Shown here one piece after another: positions 44,746 to 55,962 of a stretch of 64,000 bases of DNA. Numbering within the stretch: the stretch's first letter is position 1; each line of letters begins with the position of its first letter. The notes beneath the pieces were generated by a model. That model searched no databases. It saw only the letters and a program-made list of their open reading frames with translations, and was not told the DNA's origin. The stretch is from Kalaharituber pfeilii. Lineage: Eukaryota; Ascomycota; Pezizomycetes; Pezizales; Pezizaceae. The position numbers and the translations under genes are program-made. The stretch lies in NCBI GenBank assembly GCA_015179045.1, contig WHUZ01000063.1, forward strand, positions 1 to 64,000, given 5' to 3'.

Positions 44746-45458
44746 GATTTTTGATTGTGCTGAGACCGGAGGTAGCACAGACTATGACTCTCAAGTTATC
44801 GATGGCAACATTAGAGCTTTGCTATAGCTGTCAAGTGCGGCTTTTCCATTATGACAATCAATCTATCGTGTAGGGTGCCAGCGGACAAAAACCCTTCAAG
44901 TATCTCAAGGATGTTATCCTCAGATAGACTTGTGGAGGCATGCTTGTATTTTTCTCCGGCAGAAGTCCCAGACACAGCTGCGGAAACCGTTGGAAGCATA
45001 ACAGGTGGAAGGCCAATAAGCTGAGGATGCTGAAAGAGGATAGAAAATCAACGGAATGAGGATATATCAAAAGCCAGTGCAAAGAGGACGAGGATGGCTC
45101 CAAGAGTTGTAGAGAGGGTAAGAACATTAATAATATGCAGGGGAGGCTACAAGGACTATGAGATGAGGAGGGGGGGAGGAGGGGAGGTCAATAAGATAAA
45201 GGGAGGGGAAGAGAAGGGAAGCGCAATGTCGGGAGATATGGTGATCTGCATCTGGAAGGCTTGGCAGCAGCCTTAGTGAGTGAACAGGGGAGAGTTTCTG
45301 GAAGAGGAAGGGTAGTTGGGCCGGTAGGCAGAAATAGGGTACACAGGACAGTCTGTAGATACTTGTCTTTTCGGAACAGATACCTCACTTATGGTACCTA
45401 ACAGCCATAATATGAGCTCAAAAGGAAAGGCAGGTCACTAAACCAACAACTATGAAGT
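44746..45458 (-). other. Unassigned region with a short conserved-looking frame
   Basis: A minus-strand frame at 44811-44999 reads EKYKHASTSLSEDNILEILE, then GFLSAGTLHDRLIVIMEKPH. This loosely resembles the Walker-B to sensor stretch of BCS1-type AAA proteins (..ILEILDGF..RLIVMTTN), but it lacks the acidic residue and Asn needed and is too short to call. The rest is AT-mixed without a gene. Confidence 0.25.
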
Positions 45459-45469
45459 CTAAAAAGTAG

Positions 45470-45517
45470 CTTTCTTTCTTTCTTTTTTTTTTTTTAATAA
45501 CATTACTCGCATACTGC
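45470..45517 (-). mobile_element. Tail-only LINE insertion, type 1 (48 bp)
   Basis: A CTTT/T-run then the complement of the last part of the type-1 tail (CATTACTCGCATACTGC). Perfect 11-bp TSD CTAAAAAGTAG (45459-45469, 45518-45528). It is shorter than the others because the 5' hairpin half is missing. Confidence 0.75.
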
Positions 45518-45820
45518 CTAAAAAGTAGGTCATAATATTGGGGTTATCAAGGTTACGAAACTAGGTGGTCACGTAACCCTGCATACAGGCTACCAGCGTA
45601 TGGCAGGACCCCATATACTCGGGTCAGGAGTTGCGTACAGGGACCCATATACCTGGGTCAGGTTACGCAACTCTTATCTACACTACCTACATACATACCT
45701 AGGGCACCTCACCTGCTCTCCGCCCCTTCTGCTATCCCAAATCGAGGCCGGCAAACCACTCCTCCACTGGGTTGCCCTCTACTCCCTCCTGCCTCTATCC
45801 TTTGTCCTGTAAGTCCTTCC

Positions 45821-46794
45821 CAGTGTTCCCAACCGGCCAGGCCGCCGACCAGGCCGCCTGGGCCGGCCGGCTTGGCGGCCTGGCTTGGCAGGCCTGAAAC
45901 AGCCCAGGCCGGCCAGGCCAAGGTTCCAGATGGCCCAGGCCGGTCCAGGCCGGTCCAGGCCGGCCTGGGCGGTTTCAGACCGTCCTGACTGCCCAGGCCG
46001 CCCAGGCCGCGGTCCAGGCCATTCAGGCCGTTTAAGCAATTTCAGGGGCAGGAGGGCTGGTTATGAGGCTATTTCAGGGGCCACCTTCAGGTTACTTGGA
46101 CACGGATTTAATATGAACCTTTCAATATTTTCGGATAACTATCTAGACTTTTTTTTTTTATTGAGCAGCGCTTTTCGCAGGTATTCAGGTAAGTAAAGTT
46201 TTTTTGTATCCCTTGACTATATACTAATTTCTTATTAGTACTGCAGGGAGACAGACATTCCAACCACCGGTTCTGGCGATGATGATTCCTTTAGTATTCT
46301 ACTATTCTTCACTCTCCATAGTGCAGTTCAAGTTTTGATCTTGCATCGATGATTCCCTGCAGTCCCATCTGATGCCGATATCGAGTCTTCTGGAATTTGG
46401 GTTACAAAAATCTGGTGCGACAAAGTTGGATTTGACAGTATGGTGAAGCTGTGCATGGCTAATGGAAAGCGATACTGGCGGTGTAAAATCAGCAAGCAAA
46501 ATCCTAAACATTAGAGTAGAATTTAGAGTACGTTCTGTATATAGCTACTGTATAACTTAACTCACACTGTAGCCTGAATGGCCTCAATGGCCTGGACCGG
46601 CCTGAATGGCCTGAATGGCCTGGACCGGCCTGGGCGGCCTGGGCCGGCCTGAAACATTCAGGCCGCCTGGGCCGGCGCGGGCGGACCTCACGGCCGGCCT
46701 GAATGTTTCAGGCCGGCCCAGGCCTAGATTTCTATGGCCCAGGCCGGCCAGGCCATACCCTTGGCCTGGCCTGGCCGGCCCGTTGGGAACACTG
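45821..46794. mobile_element. hAT-type non-autonomous element rich in GGCCTGGCC-like motifs
   Basis: Ends are CAGTGTTCCCAAC..GTTGGGAACACTG, a hAT-type TIR, with a perfect 8-bp TSD GTCCTTCC (45813-45820, 46795-46802), the TSD length of hAT elements. Both subterminal regions (about 45835-46040 and 46570-46785) are GC-rich and packed with GGCC-containing palindromic motifs such as GGCCGGCC and CAGGCCG. The middle is AT-rich. There is no transposase frame. The hAT remnant at 37334 shows such transposases existed in the genome. Confidence 0.85.
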
Positions 46795-47107
46795 GTCCTT
46801 CCAGCACTACCAGATGACTATCTCACCATTCTCCTTCTTTCTCTTGGCCCGTTCCAGCTCACCACACTCGAAAACCACATGCTCTGCACTCCATGCCTCC
46901 CTGCAGGTATACTTGGCCTCCTCACCACTGATTTTCCTCCTCCATATAGCTCCACCTTTCCCAGTCCGCAGCCAAGTGTAGTTGGTGAGAGCCCTCCTGC
47001 CCCATCTCCCAAATTTTCCCCTTCCAAAACTGGCTTGTTCTCTCTCCTCCTTCCTCTTCCTGACTAACTCTTGATACAGGCCACCTTCCATAGCTTGTCC
47101 ATCATAC

Positions 47108-47166
47108 TTCATCTCACCATAGCCCTCAGGGTGGCATGCAAGTAATGAAATGAAAAAAAAAAAAAA
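47108..47166 (+). mobile_element. Tail-only LINE insertion, type 1 (59 bp)
   Basis: TTCATCTCACCATAGCCCTC, the rest of the type-1 hairpin and an A-run, with short TSD ATCATAC (47101-47107, 47167-47173). It lies in the LINE remnant on the opposite strand. Confidence 0.75.
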
Positions 47167-47517
47167 ATCATACCTCAGACACCTGGCACCCTCTTTCGCC
47201 TTCTCGTCTGCTCTCTCGTTGCCCTCTATCCCCGCATGGGCCATGACCCATGCAAGCTTCACGGCTCCAGCATCCTTTAGCCTCCACTGCCTTTTGGTCA
47301 TAAGCTCTATCATGCATGCCAGGTCCACAGCCCTCACCTTGCCGGTTTGGCCTACTCTCTTAACTACGCTAATGGGTGCTTCAGAGTCTGCAAGCAGTAT
47401 GGTAGTATTTATCAAGAAGGGACCAGGTGTATGATAACACTGGCTTGCTTGCTGACTAATACACTAAAAATACCTAGCCCCAGCGTTCTAACCCCCCTTT
47501 TGCAATTTCTCTTTCAC

Positions 47518-47950
47518 TGTCACGGATCACAATCGGTTACCCTGAACTGTACCAAAAACTGTACTAAGGTCGACCGGGTTCAAGGAATCTCCCACTAGCA
47601 CAGTTTTGGATAACAGAATTGTCGGCGCTTAAGGAATTACGTTTTTTGGATAACAGAATTGTCGGCGCTTAAGGAATTACGCTTTTTGGATAACATCAAT
47701 TCTGCTGAAGGCACGGCGCTTAAGGAAGCCCTTCTATATCTCTCTGTTTCTGTGTTGCACTTTCCTGTATATAAAGACTCTTTTCCACCCCGTAGCCTAG
47801 GTCCCTCAAGCAATAAAACATATACTCTCCTGACCATACTCTTTCCTCTACAAGCAGCGTCCTGCTCAAACTTGTGAGCACTGCGTGACCCGCCTGACTC
47901 GATCTGCGACTCAGCGCCGGTTAATAGCCCCGTGAGGTCGGTCCGTTACA
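47518..47950 (+). repeat. Solo LTR, 433 bp, with 40-bp tandem repeats
   Basis: It runs TGTCACGGATC to GTCCGTTACA with a perfect TSD TTCAC (47513-47517, 47951-47955). There is a TATA box (CTGTATATAAAG, about 47773) and AATAAA near 47812. Upstream of the TATA box a 40-bp unit (TTTTGGATAACAGAATTGTC..) repeats at 47601-47640 and 47641-47680, with a diverged third unit after. Not RIP-mutated, so recent. Confidence 0.85.
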
Positions 47951-48139
47951 TTCACAATTCAGCACTGCCGCACACAGAGAATCTCTATAGCAAAACTGCC
48001 TTTTGACATCGAATAACTTAAGTTAGGTTCCTGAGAGTAAGTATACGCTGATCTATAGCACCTTTTAGCTTTAAAAAAATACAAATACTAATGTATTGAT
48101 AAGTAAAATGGCCGTCTAAGCAGGAAAAGAAAAGCTTGC

Positions 48140-48796
48140 TTGCTTGCTTCTCAAGCTGCTGCCAGCAAGATGAAAAGGAGAGCAGTTATATATGGAGTGG
48201 AAGTAAATACTGTCGAGCCGGTTACAGCAGAGATGTATGTGGATATCTCCGGACCGCTTATATATAGCGAGAGTGAAGAGTCTTTAGTGGATGAGTCTGA
48301 GTGGGAATCAGAGGAGGAGCAGGAGGAGCAGAAGGAACATGAGCAGGATATTCAGGACTTGAGTATGATGGTGGATGTTTATAATGAGCTGATGAAGAAT
48401 ACAATGAATGTAGACTTCTCCACTATTAAGTTCAAATATCAGTATGGAGTTTAGGTGTCTCGCCAGACAGTATGGCGGCATAAAAAAGCTCAACAAGATT
48501 TACGAAACTCAGCTACCGGATGTCGACCGTTAACAGCTTACTTCACTCCTACTCCATTAAATTCAGAAGCAGTGCTAAGTCTAACAGCTATTGATCCTCT
48601 ACTCAAGTCGAAGTCTGAGGAGGAAATGATAGCAGAGGCGATTTTAGCAGGAATTAAGGTACTACAAAAGAAGTTGAAAAGTAAAAAAGAGATAATTACT
48701 AGGCAAAATTATCAGCATCACCTAGCAGTTCTACATTTTCTACAACTTCAGTTACTTATACAACGTATATATAAGAGTCATAGAAGAGTTAAGTAG
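48140..48796 (+). pseudogene. Unknown protein, two frames separated by one stop
   Basis: Reading frame MLASQAAASKMKRRAVIYG .. to KYQYGV-stop at 48452-48454, then VSRQTVWRHKKAQQDLRNSA to 48796. It starts with an acidic region (SEWESEEEQEEQKEHEQD) and then a basic segment followed by RPLTAYFTPT. Basic WRHKKAQ-type leaders followed by a Tyr-Phe pair occur at the N-termini of some fungal DDE transposon proteins, but I cannot confirm this. The TAG would be a RIP product of CAG. No downstream catalytic domain is seen. The second part may also be read on from an intron. Confidence 0.4.
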
Positions 48797-49119
48797 GTAG
48801 ATCATTTCGATATATAGTAATTTTCATTTTACACTAGTACCAATTCCATAATTTTGGCTGTCTTGGCATGTAACTCATTAAGGGCTTCCTATATAAAGTA
48901 TTAAATTTTTGATCTTATATTTCTCAATACCATATTTTTATTTTTTAATTTGGACTCCGAAGAGTTGTAGAGCAGACGAAATAGTACATATCTACGGGTT
49001 TTAAATTTTAATCAGATGTGGTCAGGTAATGAAATATCTCATTGAAGTCAATAATTTTGGTCAACAGGGGTCTCTTCTTGATGAACACCACCATAGCACC
49101 TTCACTCTGCCATCCTGGC
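48797..49119. other. AT-rich spacer before the interrupted half-LINE
   Basis: No gene. 49060-49113 faintly resembles the LINE RNase H strand seen at about 47390 but is too short to call. Confidence 0.3.
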
Positions 49120-51127
49120 TCGTCACCCCCCCCATACCCGCCACCACAACAACCTTGGGGTTCAGCCCCACCACCACCATCCACAAACCCCCGGTAGAAC
49201 CCACGCCTGAAGCACTAGGCTTCAGCACAATATTCGTGTGTATTCTGAGGAGCCGTCCATATAGCGAACAGAAGCAGTGACCCCTATTGGAATGTCTCTG
49301 TCTAGTCACTTTCTGATTTGACAGAAGCTGGGATAAGTGACGCTAAACTATATATATATCTAAAGCAACTGCTAAGCTACTACCATCACAGATGGGGTAA
49401 TGATGTGCCCACTGGTAATGATGCGCGCTCTTGGTACTCCTCCTCACGCATTTTCCCATCGTATTATTTACTGCAAGCATACAACATATATTAAAATTAC
49501 ATACTACAAGGCTAATTCGATATCGCTAAATCAGAATCTTTCATCAGAATCACGAAAAAATCAAAAGATCAAGATCTCTGAATAAATCTGTCATCCTCCA
49601 TCCAAAAAAAGACCCCTTGCAAATGACCTATCCAATATCACCCAAAATTAAGAGATTATTATAGAGACCTATCAATACTTATTCACCGTACATCAGTCTA
49701 TTAAGTTATAGTTAGCAATTGCATATAGAATTCATGAAGAGTGCAGTATACCTTCAAACATATAGATAAAATTCAGATTCTCGGGCCAATCTTTGGATCT
49801 CGATGTCATCATCAGTATCCTCAAAGTCTTCAGATGATCCAGAAATTCTAGGACTTGACATAGTGGTAGTTGAAGGACTGGAGATGATGACTGTAGCCTC
49901 ATTTGAGGGCTCTGGTAGAGATAATGAGCTCTGTGGCTCAAAATTTGCTGATGATCCTCCTCTGGCCACCCCCTCCCTCGGCTGCTTAGACCCTCCCCGA
50001 ACATCAACCATAGCTTTCCCTCGGCCGCGGCCCGTGTGCGAACTGCCCACGACCCCTGTTTGCAGCCCGCTCAGCTGCTTTCCGTTCCTTCTCTTCTTGC
50101 TTCTGTTTTGCCTTCTTTTCACGCTCTGCCACCGCTAATCGCTTTTTTTCCTCAGTAGCCTTTTTCTTCTCCTCCGCAGCTTTCTGCCGCTCCTCTGCCT
50201 TCTGGGCCCGTTGTTGTGCTCTCAGAACCTTCTCCACTGCTTCTTTCAACTTCTTCTCTTGTTGCTGTTTTTTTTTCAATTTTTGCTGCTTCTGAGTTTC
50301 CTCCGCCTCAAGCGCCGCTTTCGCCTCTGCCTCTCGCGCAGCCTCAATATATGCTCGATCCAACGTACGTGGCCCCTTGATGTACTTCATACTCAATGCA
50401 GGCTGTGTATTAGTAGCAATCTTGCCGCTCCGTAAAGTCTTAAAAGCTTGGGCTCTAGGCTCAATAACCATATGCTTTGCTAACTTTTCCTCTAGAAACA
50501 GCACATGATCCATCACAGTTTTATGGGTATAGGGAGCCATTGCTATTTTGTCTAAAGCTGCTCGAGATACCGCTTGCCTAGATGGAGTATCTAGTATTGA
50601 GAGATCTGGCTTGGGGTCTGAGGTTGCAGGTGGAATAACTTCGTCTGGATTAACAGGCCAGCAACCAGACCCTCTCCATGCACCTAAGATTGTATCCTTC
50701 GTAAAAGTTTTTGATCTAGCAACACAGAGAATTTCCCAGAAATCCGGTTTTCGCAGAGTATCTCCAGACTTCGCATATATCCAGTCTTGTAGTGCATTGG
50801 AATAGTGCTGCTGTAGAGGAGAAAAGCACCCAACGTCGAGAGGTTGCATTAGGTGAGTAGCATGTGGAGGGAGGCAAAGCATGTGAATTCGGTGATTGCG
50901 GGCATACTCTACCACTTTCCAGTGGACATGAGAGGAGTGTCCATCCACAATCAGAAGTCGCCAAGGATATTCAGACATATCTGCTGGAGGCGGAGGAGGT
51001 GGACTGCTGGATTCGGAAAAGGAAGTTCGCTTATCCGGAATAATAAAGGAGGACTCGGATGTCACGGAAACTGCAGGGGGGTGCAGGGGTAACTGCAGGG
51101 GGGGGTACAGAGGAGGTAGCTGTGATA

Positions 51128-53651
51128 TTTTTTTTTTTTTTTTTTTTTTTAAATCACATAACCCCGCTTGTAGCACTTGGCCATGGCAGGGTCCCTGGGC
51201 AAGCCCTCATAGCCCGGAGACAGATGGCCCCCACGCGCCGTCGCCCCCGCTCTCCTAGCTTCTAGAACTTGACCCCGCATTCTCTCACCTTCTAGAACTT
51301 GACCCCAGCGAAGAAATTCTCCAAAACGTCATACTCCTCCCCATTCTCCGCCTTCCTCTTCCAATTCTTTTCCATGTCGCCCCACCTCTCAAAGCCTTCT
51401 GGACGGTTCTTCTGGTTTCTGCATCGGAAAGCGAGGTGCTCCCCGGTTTGCACCTCCCCGCACCTGCACTTATCCGACTCAGCCGCCCCTATCCTCTTCA
51501 ACCACACTGCACACCTCCCTCTCTCCAGGCGCAAGGCAGTGAAATTGGATACTGCTATCCTATTCCACTCCATGACCTTTCCTCCTCCAAAGCCCTCCAC
51601 TTCTCTCTTCTCCTTCCTCCACGCCTTCACCCTCTGGCGCACCCCACTTCCGGTGGCCACCTCCTTCCCCTGCATCCCCGTCCCCTTCTTCGCCCACTCA
51701 TCCGCCTTCTCATTGCCTGCGATTCCGATGTGAGCTTTTACCCACAACAGTTTCGCATCCCCCCCCTTCCTCTTTCTTCTCGCCACTGCATTCACCACCC
51801 TTCTCACATCCTCCGTCTTTCCCTTTCCCTCCTTGCCTGCCTTCTGAATCGCCATGACAGCAGCTTCAGAGTCTAAGCAAACCAGGACCGGTACCTCCTC
51901 CGGTACACCCTCCAGCGCCCTTGTCACCCCCCTCACCTCCCCGTCAAAAACCGTCGCCGTTCTCCCTACTACCTCCGCCACCACCGCTGATCTCCCCCAC
52001 ACCCCCGCCCCCACCTTGCTGTCCCCGACCTTACTACCATCCGAGAAGAGAACCACTCTCCCTCTTCCGGCCTCCTCAATCGAGGTCTCCCACTCCTCTC
52101 TCCCTCCCGTCTTTCGCCCCAGCCTCTCTGCAAAATCTACTTCCACCTTCTCGCATTCTCCTCCCCACGAGATCTCTTCTTCCTCCCCGGCGAATCTTGC
52201 CCACTGGCCCTGCCAGCGGTCTAGCACTGCCTCGTACCCGTCTTCTTTCCCCAGTGCCCACTGCATCCCCCAGTCTCTCCAATTTCTCGCCTCCTCTTCT
52301 CTCTCCTCACTCCCCATCTTGAAGTCACCCGTGCAGAGCTCCGCTAGCTCTGACGGCGCCTCCACCTCCCGGACGATCGCTCTCGCTTGCGCGCCATCCA
52401 GGACTGTCTCCACGTCTTCCACTCCGCATACCGCATTCACCCCTTCCACCCCGGCACCTCTCCCCCCTCCAGCTGCTCTCTTCAAAACCTGCAGCTGTAC
52501 TCGCTCCATCTCCTTCTTCCACTCCTTCTGGCCTCTCCACCCGATCTCACTCCCCCACATCGCCACCGCCCTCACCATCCCTGTGTACGCCTGCCGCCAG
52601 CTCCGTGGTGACATCCCCCAATCCCGGTTGCCCAGTCCCGAGAGTGCCCCCGCCAGCCTCCTTGCCCTGCTCAGCCTATTTCGCCAATGCGCCCTGAAGG
52701 TCAGCTTCTCATCGAAAATGACTCCCAGCCACTTCAGCATCTCCCCCTCCTTCTTCCACCTTTTCCCCACTCCGAAAGTTATCATCTCCCACTTCGACTC
52801 TTCTAGTGGGATTTGATCCTCTTCTGCCACCTCCACCATCACCATCTTCACCTTCTCCCTGAGCCGCGCCATATCCCAATAGCCATGCCAGTCCAGGATT
52901 GTTGCCGCCAGGTCATCAACATACGATGGAACCTCCACCTCCGCCCCGGTTGCCACCCCCCTCAACCTCCTCTCCATCTTTTCTATGGTGGGTGCCATGA
53001 AGATCAGGAAAACAACAGGCGAGAGCGGCGATCCCTGTGGGACCCCCACATTCGACCTGCCCCTCCCCCTCTCCTTGCCGTCCCACCACACCTCAAATTC
53101 CCTCCCCCCCATAAATTCCTCCATCCACTTCCGCTTCCTCTTCACCTCCTCACTCCCCCTCTCTTCTATCCTCCTCATCACCACCTCCCTCCTCACGATG
53201 TTAAAGCCTCCTTTAACATCCGCTGTCACCCACGCTGCTCTCCCCCCCTGTGCAGACACCTCTGCACCTTGGTCACTGCCCTCGTCATCGCCTGGATCGC
53301 ATTCCTTCCTTTCCGGGCTCCAAGCTGCAACCTGTGGAAGAGGCGGTCCTCCTTCTGAAGCCTACTGGCCATTATCTTCTCCCCGACCTTCCCGATACAG
53401 TTGATCAGGTTGATTGGCCTCCACGCTTTCATGGTCTTAATATCCTTGCCTGGCTTCGGAATCATGACCACCCGCATTTCTCTCCACTCCGCCGGAGTCC
53501 GGTTGCGCATCCAGTTTTCGGCGATCTCTCTCACCACCTCGTCCCCAATTGGTGTCTTCAGGGCTTCCTTGATCAAACGGTATCCGATTCCATCCGGTCC
53601 CGGAGCTGAGTTGTTCTTGGTCCCCCTGATTGCCGCCCTCACCTCTTCCTC
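51128..53651 (-). mobile_element. 5'-truncated L-A LINE inside the pogo transposase
   Basis: Perfect 14-bp TSD AGGTAGCTGTGATA (51114-51127, 53652-53665). Poly-T and the complement of the type-2 tail are at the left; truncation is just upstream of RT at the right. It has the 30-bp duplication at the stop codon (CTTCTAGAACTTGACCCC twice near 51260-51306) that marks the same subfamily as 24173 and 54705. Confidence 0.92.
51292..53642 (-). pseudogene. L-A LINE ORF2: RT, RNase H, zinc knuckle
   Basis: From 53642: NNSAPGPDGIGYRLIKEALK and VVMIPKPGKDIKTMKAWRPI, to LHRGGEQRG-stop at 53226. One indel in a G-run near 53240 shifts to the second frame, which is open for 655 codons (53259 to 51292): AAWVTADVKGGFNIV, VPQGSPLSPVVFLIFMAP, VPSYVDDLAATILDW, WLGVIFDEKLTF, RNase H LFSDGSKVGDSKVGAG, FDGEVRG, CLDSEAAVM, WVKAHIGIAGNEKADEWA, then CRCGEVQTGEHLAFRC and the end FFAGVKF-stop. 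It is the most intact ORF2 in the window and shows which bases the full-length copy at 16546 has lost. Confidence 0.88.
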
Positions 53652-54701
53652 AGGTAGCTGTGATAGCAGGTCGAGTATATGGCTCGAAATGGTATTTCAT
53701 GAACTCTAAACCAAGCTCATCATCCATATACCCACTCGGGGAACGACCGAATGAAGCCGGAAGGTCATGAAAACCTCCGGATCCATAGTATCCTTCCCTA
53801 TGTGTTTTCGCCTGCCACACAATATATGGAGGGATGACTTTGCCAGCTGCATTTACTGTTTCTAGATTGGTAACAAACTCTCTGTTACCATCAGTGGCTG
53901 CAATTTTGCGCCCTCTTCCTGCACGAACAATATATTTGCGTCTGCCAGTAGCAATACCCATGACAATGCCCTTTTCATCATAGTTCCACAGATTGTCAGG
54001 GGTGATCTTCAGCTGCCGAATTGTAGTACGGAGTGATCGATAGAATGCTATTTGTGCTGGAATGTTTGCACCCTGTACCTGTCGAATTCTCTCTAGGTAT
54101 TGTACATATTTTGCTTTCACTGCAGGGTGGCGTGTAAAGTATCTTTCATGCCAGCGGTGGGAAGGAATTTGGTTGCTATATCTTCGTTGCAAAAGCAAAA
54201 CCACCATCGATCTCAACATTTGAAGATGAACAGGGAAACCCATATCACTCATTTCAAGTGCCCAACGCTCTAATGCATTTTCTTCACTTCTGGTAAGCAA
54301 TTGCTGCTTTTCTCGTGCCTCTTTCCTTGACTTGTGTGTCCCTTTAATCCGCCTACTTAAAGTACAGGGATCAACATCAAAGTATTCAGCTATTTTCGAT
54401 AAAGACTCGTCTCGATGCTTATAAAAATAAGCGATTGCTTTATTGATAGCTTCAGGCTGATTCTGGCGTGTCATGGCTGTAAAATGCGAGTATTTGGAGT
54501 TCAAGGAGTAGAGAAATGGCTACGATATTGCGAATATACGTGATAGGGGGATTGTCTTACTGAGGCTGAAATGTGTGCATCATTACAGGTGGGCACATCA
54601 TTACCCCATCGGTGATGGTAGTACATACAACCCATGCTCGGAGTGCAGGGATAAATTGAAATCACGAAATCTCGTTGAAAAATTTGAATGCCACAGTACA
54701 T

Positions 54702-54704
<3 letters not shown>

Positions 54705-54741
<37 letters not shown>

Positions 54742-55962
54742 ATAACCCCGCTTGTAGCACTAAGCCATGGCAGGGTCCCTGGGCAAGCCCTCATAGCCCG
54801 GAGACAGATGGCCCCCACGCGCCGTCGCCCCCGCTCTCCTAGCTTCTAGAACTTGACCCCGCATTCTCTCACCTTCTAGAACTTGACCCCAGCGAAGAAA
54901 TTCTCCAAAACGTCATACTCCTCCCCATTCTCCGCCTTTCTTTTCCAATCCATTCCCATGTCGCTCCACCTCTCAAAACCTTCTGGGCGGTTCTTCTGAC
55001 TTCTGCATCGGAAAGCGAGGTGCTCCCCGGTTTGCACCTCCCCGCACCTGCACTTATCCGACTCAGCTGCCCCTATCCTCTTCAACCACACTGCACACCT
55101 CCCTCTCTCCAGGCGCAAGGCAGTGAAATTGGATACTGCTATCCTATTCCACTCCATGACCTTTCCTCCTCCAAAGCCGTCCACTTCTCTCTTCTCCTTC
55201 CTCCACGCCTTCACCCTCTGGCGCACCCCACTTCCGGTGGCCACCTCCTTCCCCTGCATCACCGTCCCCTTCTTCGCCCACTCATCCGCCTTCTCATTTC
55301 CTGCGATTCCGATGTGAGCCTTGACCCACATCAGCTTCGCATCCCCTCCCTTCTTCTTCTTCCTCGCTACGGCATCCACCACTCTCCTCACATCCTCGGT
55401 TTTCCCCTTTCCCTCCCTGCCTGCCTTCTGGATCGCCATGACGGCAGCCTCAGAATCTAAACAGATCAGTACAGGGACCTCCTCCTCCACACTCTCCAGC
55501 GCCTTTCTCACTCCCCTCACCTCCCCATCGAACACCGTCGCCGTTCTCCCCACCACCTCCGCCACGGCTGCCGACCTCCCCCACACCCCTGCTCCCACCT
55601 TGCTGTCCTCGATCTTGCTGCCGTCGGAGAAAAGGACTGCCCTTTTTCTTCCGGCTTCCCCAATCGCGGCTTCCCACTCCCCCCTCGTCTCCACTTCTCC
55701 TTTCCGCCTCTCCACCACTTCCACCTCCACCTTCTCACACCCCCCTCCTCACGAGATCTCCTCCCCCTCCTCCGAGAACCTCGCCCACTGACCTTGCCAG
55801 CGGTCCAGCACTGCTTCATACCCCTCATTCTCGACCACCGCCCACTGCACCCCCCAGTCTCTCCAGTTTCTCGCCTCCTCCTCTCTCTCCTCACTCCCTC
55901 CGAAGTCGCCCGTGCAAAGCTCCGCCAGCTCTGACGGCGCCTCCACCTCCCGGACGATCGCC
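54705..55962 (-). mobile_element. 5'-truncated L-A LINE inside MULE B
   Basis: Perfect 14-bp TSD CCACAGTACATCTC (54691-54704, 55963-55976). It has poly-T of about 30, the complement of the type-2 tail, the duplicated stop-codon unit, and an open frame 55730-54876 (284 codons) with RNase H (LFSDGSKIED, FDGEVRG, CLDSEAA, WVKAHIGIAGNEKAD) and the CRCGEVQTGEHLAFRC knuckle. Upstream the frame is shifted (55749-55997). Inserted just 5' of the MULE transposase start. Confidence 0.92.

Larger units (their letters stand above)
45560..47440 (-). pseudogene. LINE ORF2 3' remnant (RNase H to tail), with two insertions
   Basis: The minus strand reads RNase H (TTILLADSEAPISVV, LAWVMAHAGIEGNERADEKA), then LTNYTWLRTGKGGAIWRR and the knuckle region YTCREAWSAEHVVFEC. 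A type-2-like tail without poly-T appears near 45570-45620 (GGTCACGTAACCCTGCATAC on plus). The 974-bp hAT-type element (45821-46794) and a tail-only insertion (47108-47166) interrupt it. Its 5' end is at about 47440. Moderately decayed. Confidence 0.65.
49754..54504 (-). pseudogene. Pogo/Fot1 DDE transposase, split by a LINE
   Basis: The N-terminal part (54504 to 53666) has a psq-type helix-turn-helix (MTRQNQPEAINKAIAYFY, FDVDPCTLSRRIKG), a CENP-B-type second DNA-binding domain (ALERWALEMSDMGFPV, HRWHERYFTRHP) and the first catalytic Asp in WNYDEKGIVMG. The part left of the LINE (51113 to 50004) has LLIVDGHSSHVHWKVVEYA (second Asp) and LPPHATHLMQPLDVGCFSPL (third Asp), then a long Lys/Glu/Ala coiled-coil tail. 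A final acidic segment EDFEDTDDDIEIQRLARESE lies in another frame at 49754-50122, so an intron or frameshift near 50050 is likely. It would be functional-looking without the LINE. Confidence 0.85.
49383..54618 (-). mobile_element. Pogo/Fot1-type transposon inserted in the MULE B TIR
   Basis: Inverted ends: CCATCAC(A/C)GATGGGGTAA, continuing TGATGTGCCCAC for about 40 bp. TA is duplicated (49381-49382 and 54619-54620), as expected for the Tc1-mariner-pogo group. The joined outside sequence AGCTAC-TA-GTACATAC equals the uninterrupted MULE A end at 13159-13172. It encodes a DDE transposase on the minus strand, broken by the LINE at 51128-53651. Confidence 0.9.

Noticed and set aside
44811..44999. 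BCS1-type AAA ATPase fragment
   Set aside because: Only about 40 residues look similar, and the key Asp/Glu and TTN residues are missing.
51854..52816. Plus-strand open frames inside the minus-strand LINE at 51128-53651
   Set aside because: Antisense shadows of ORF2, the same effect as above.
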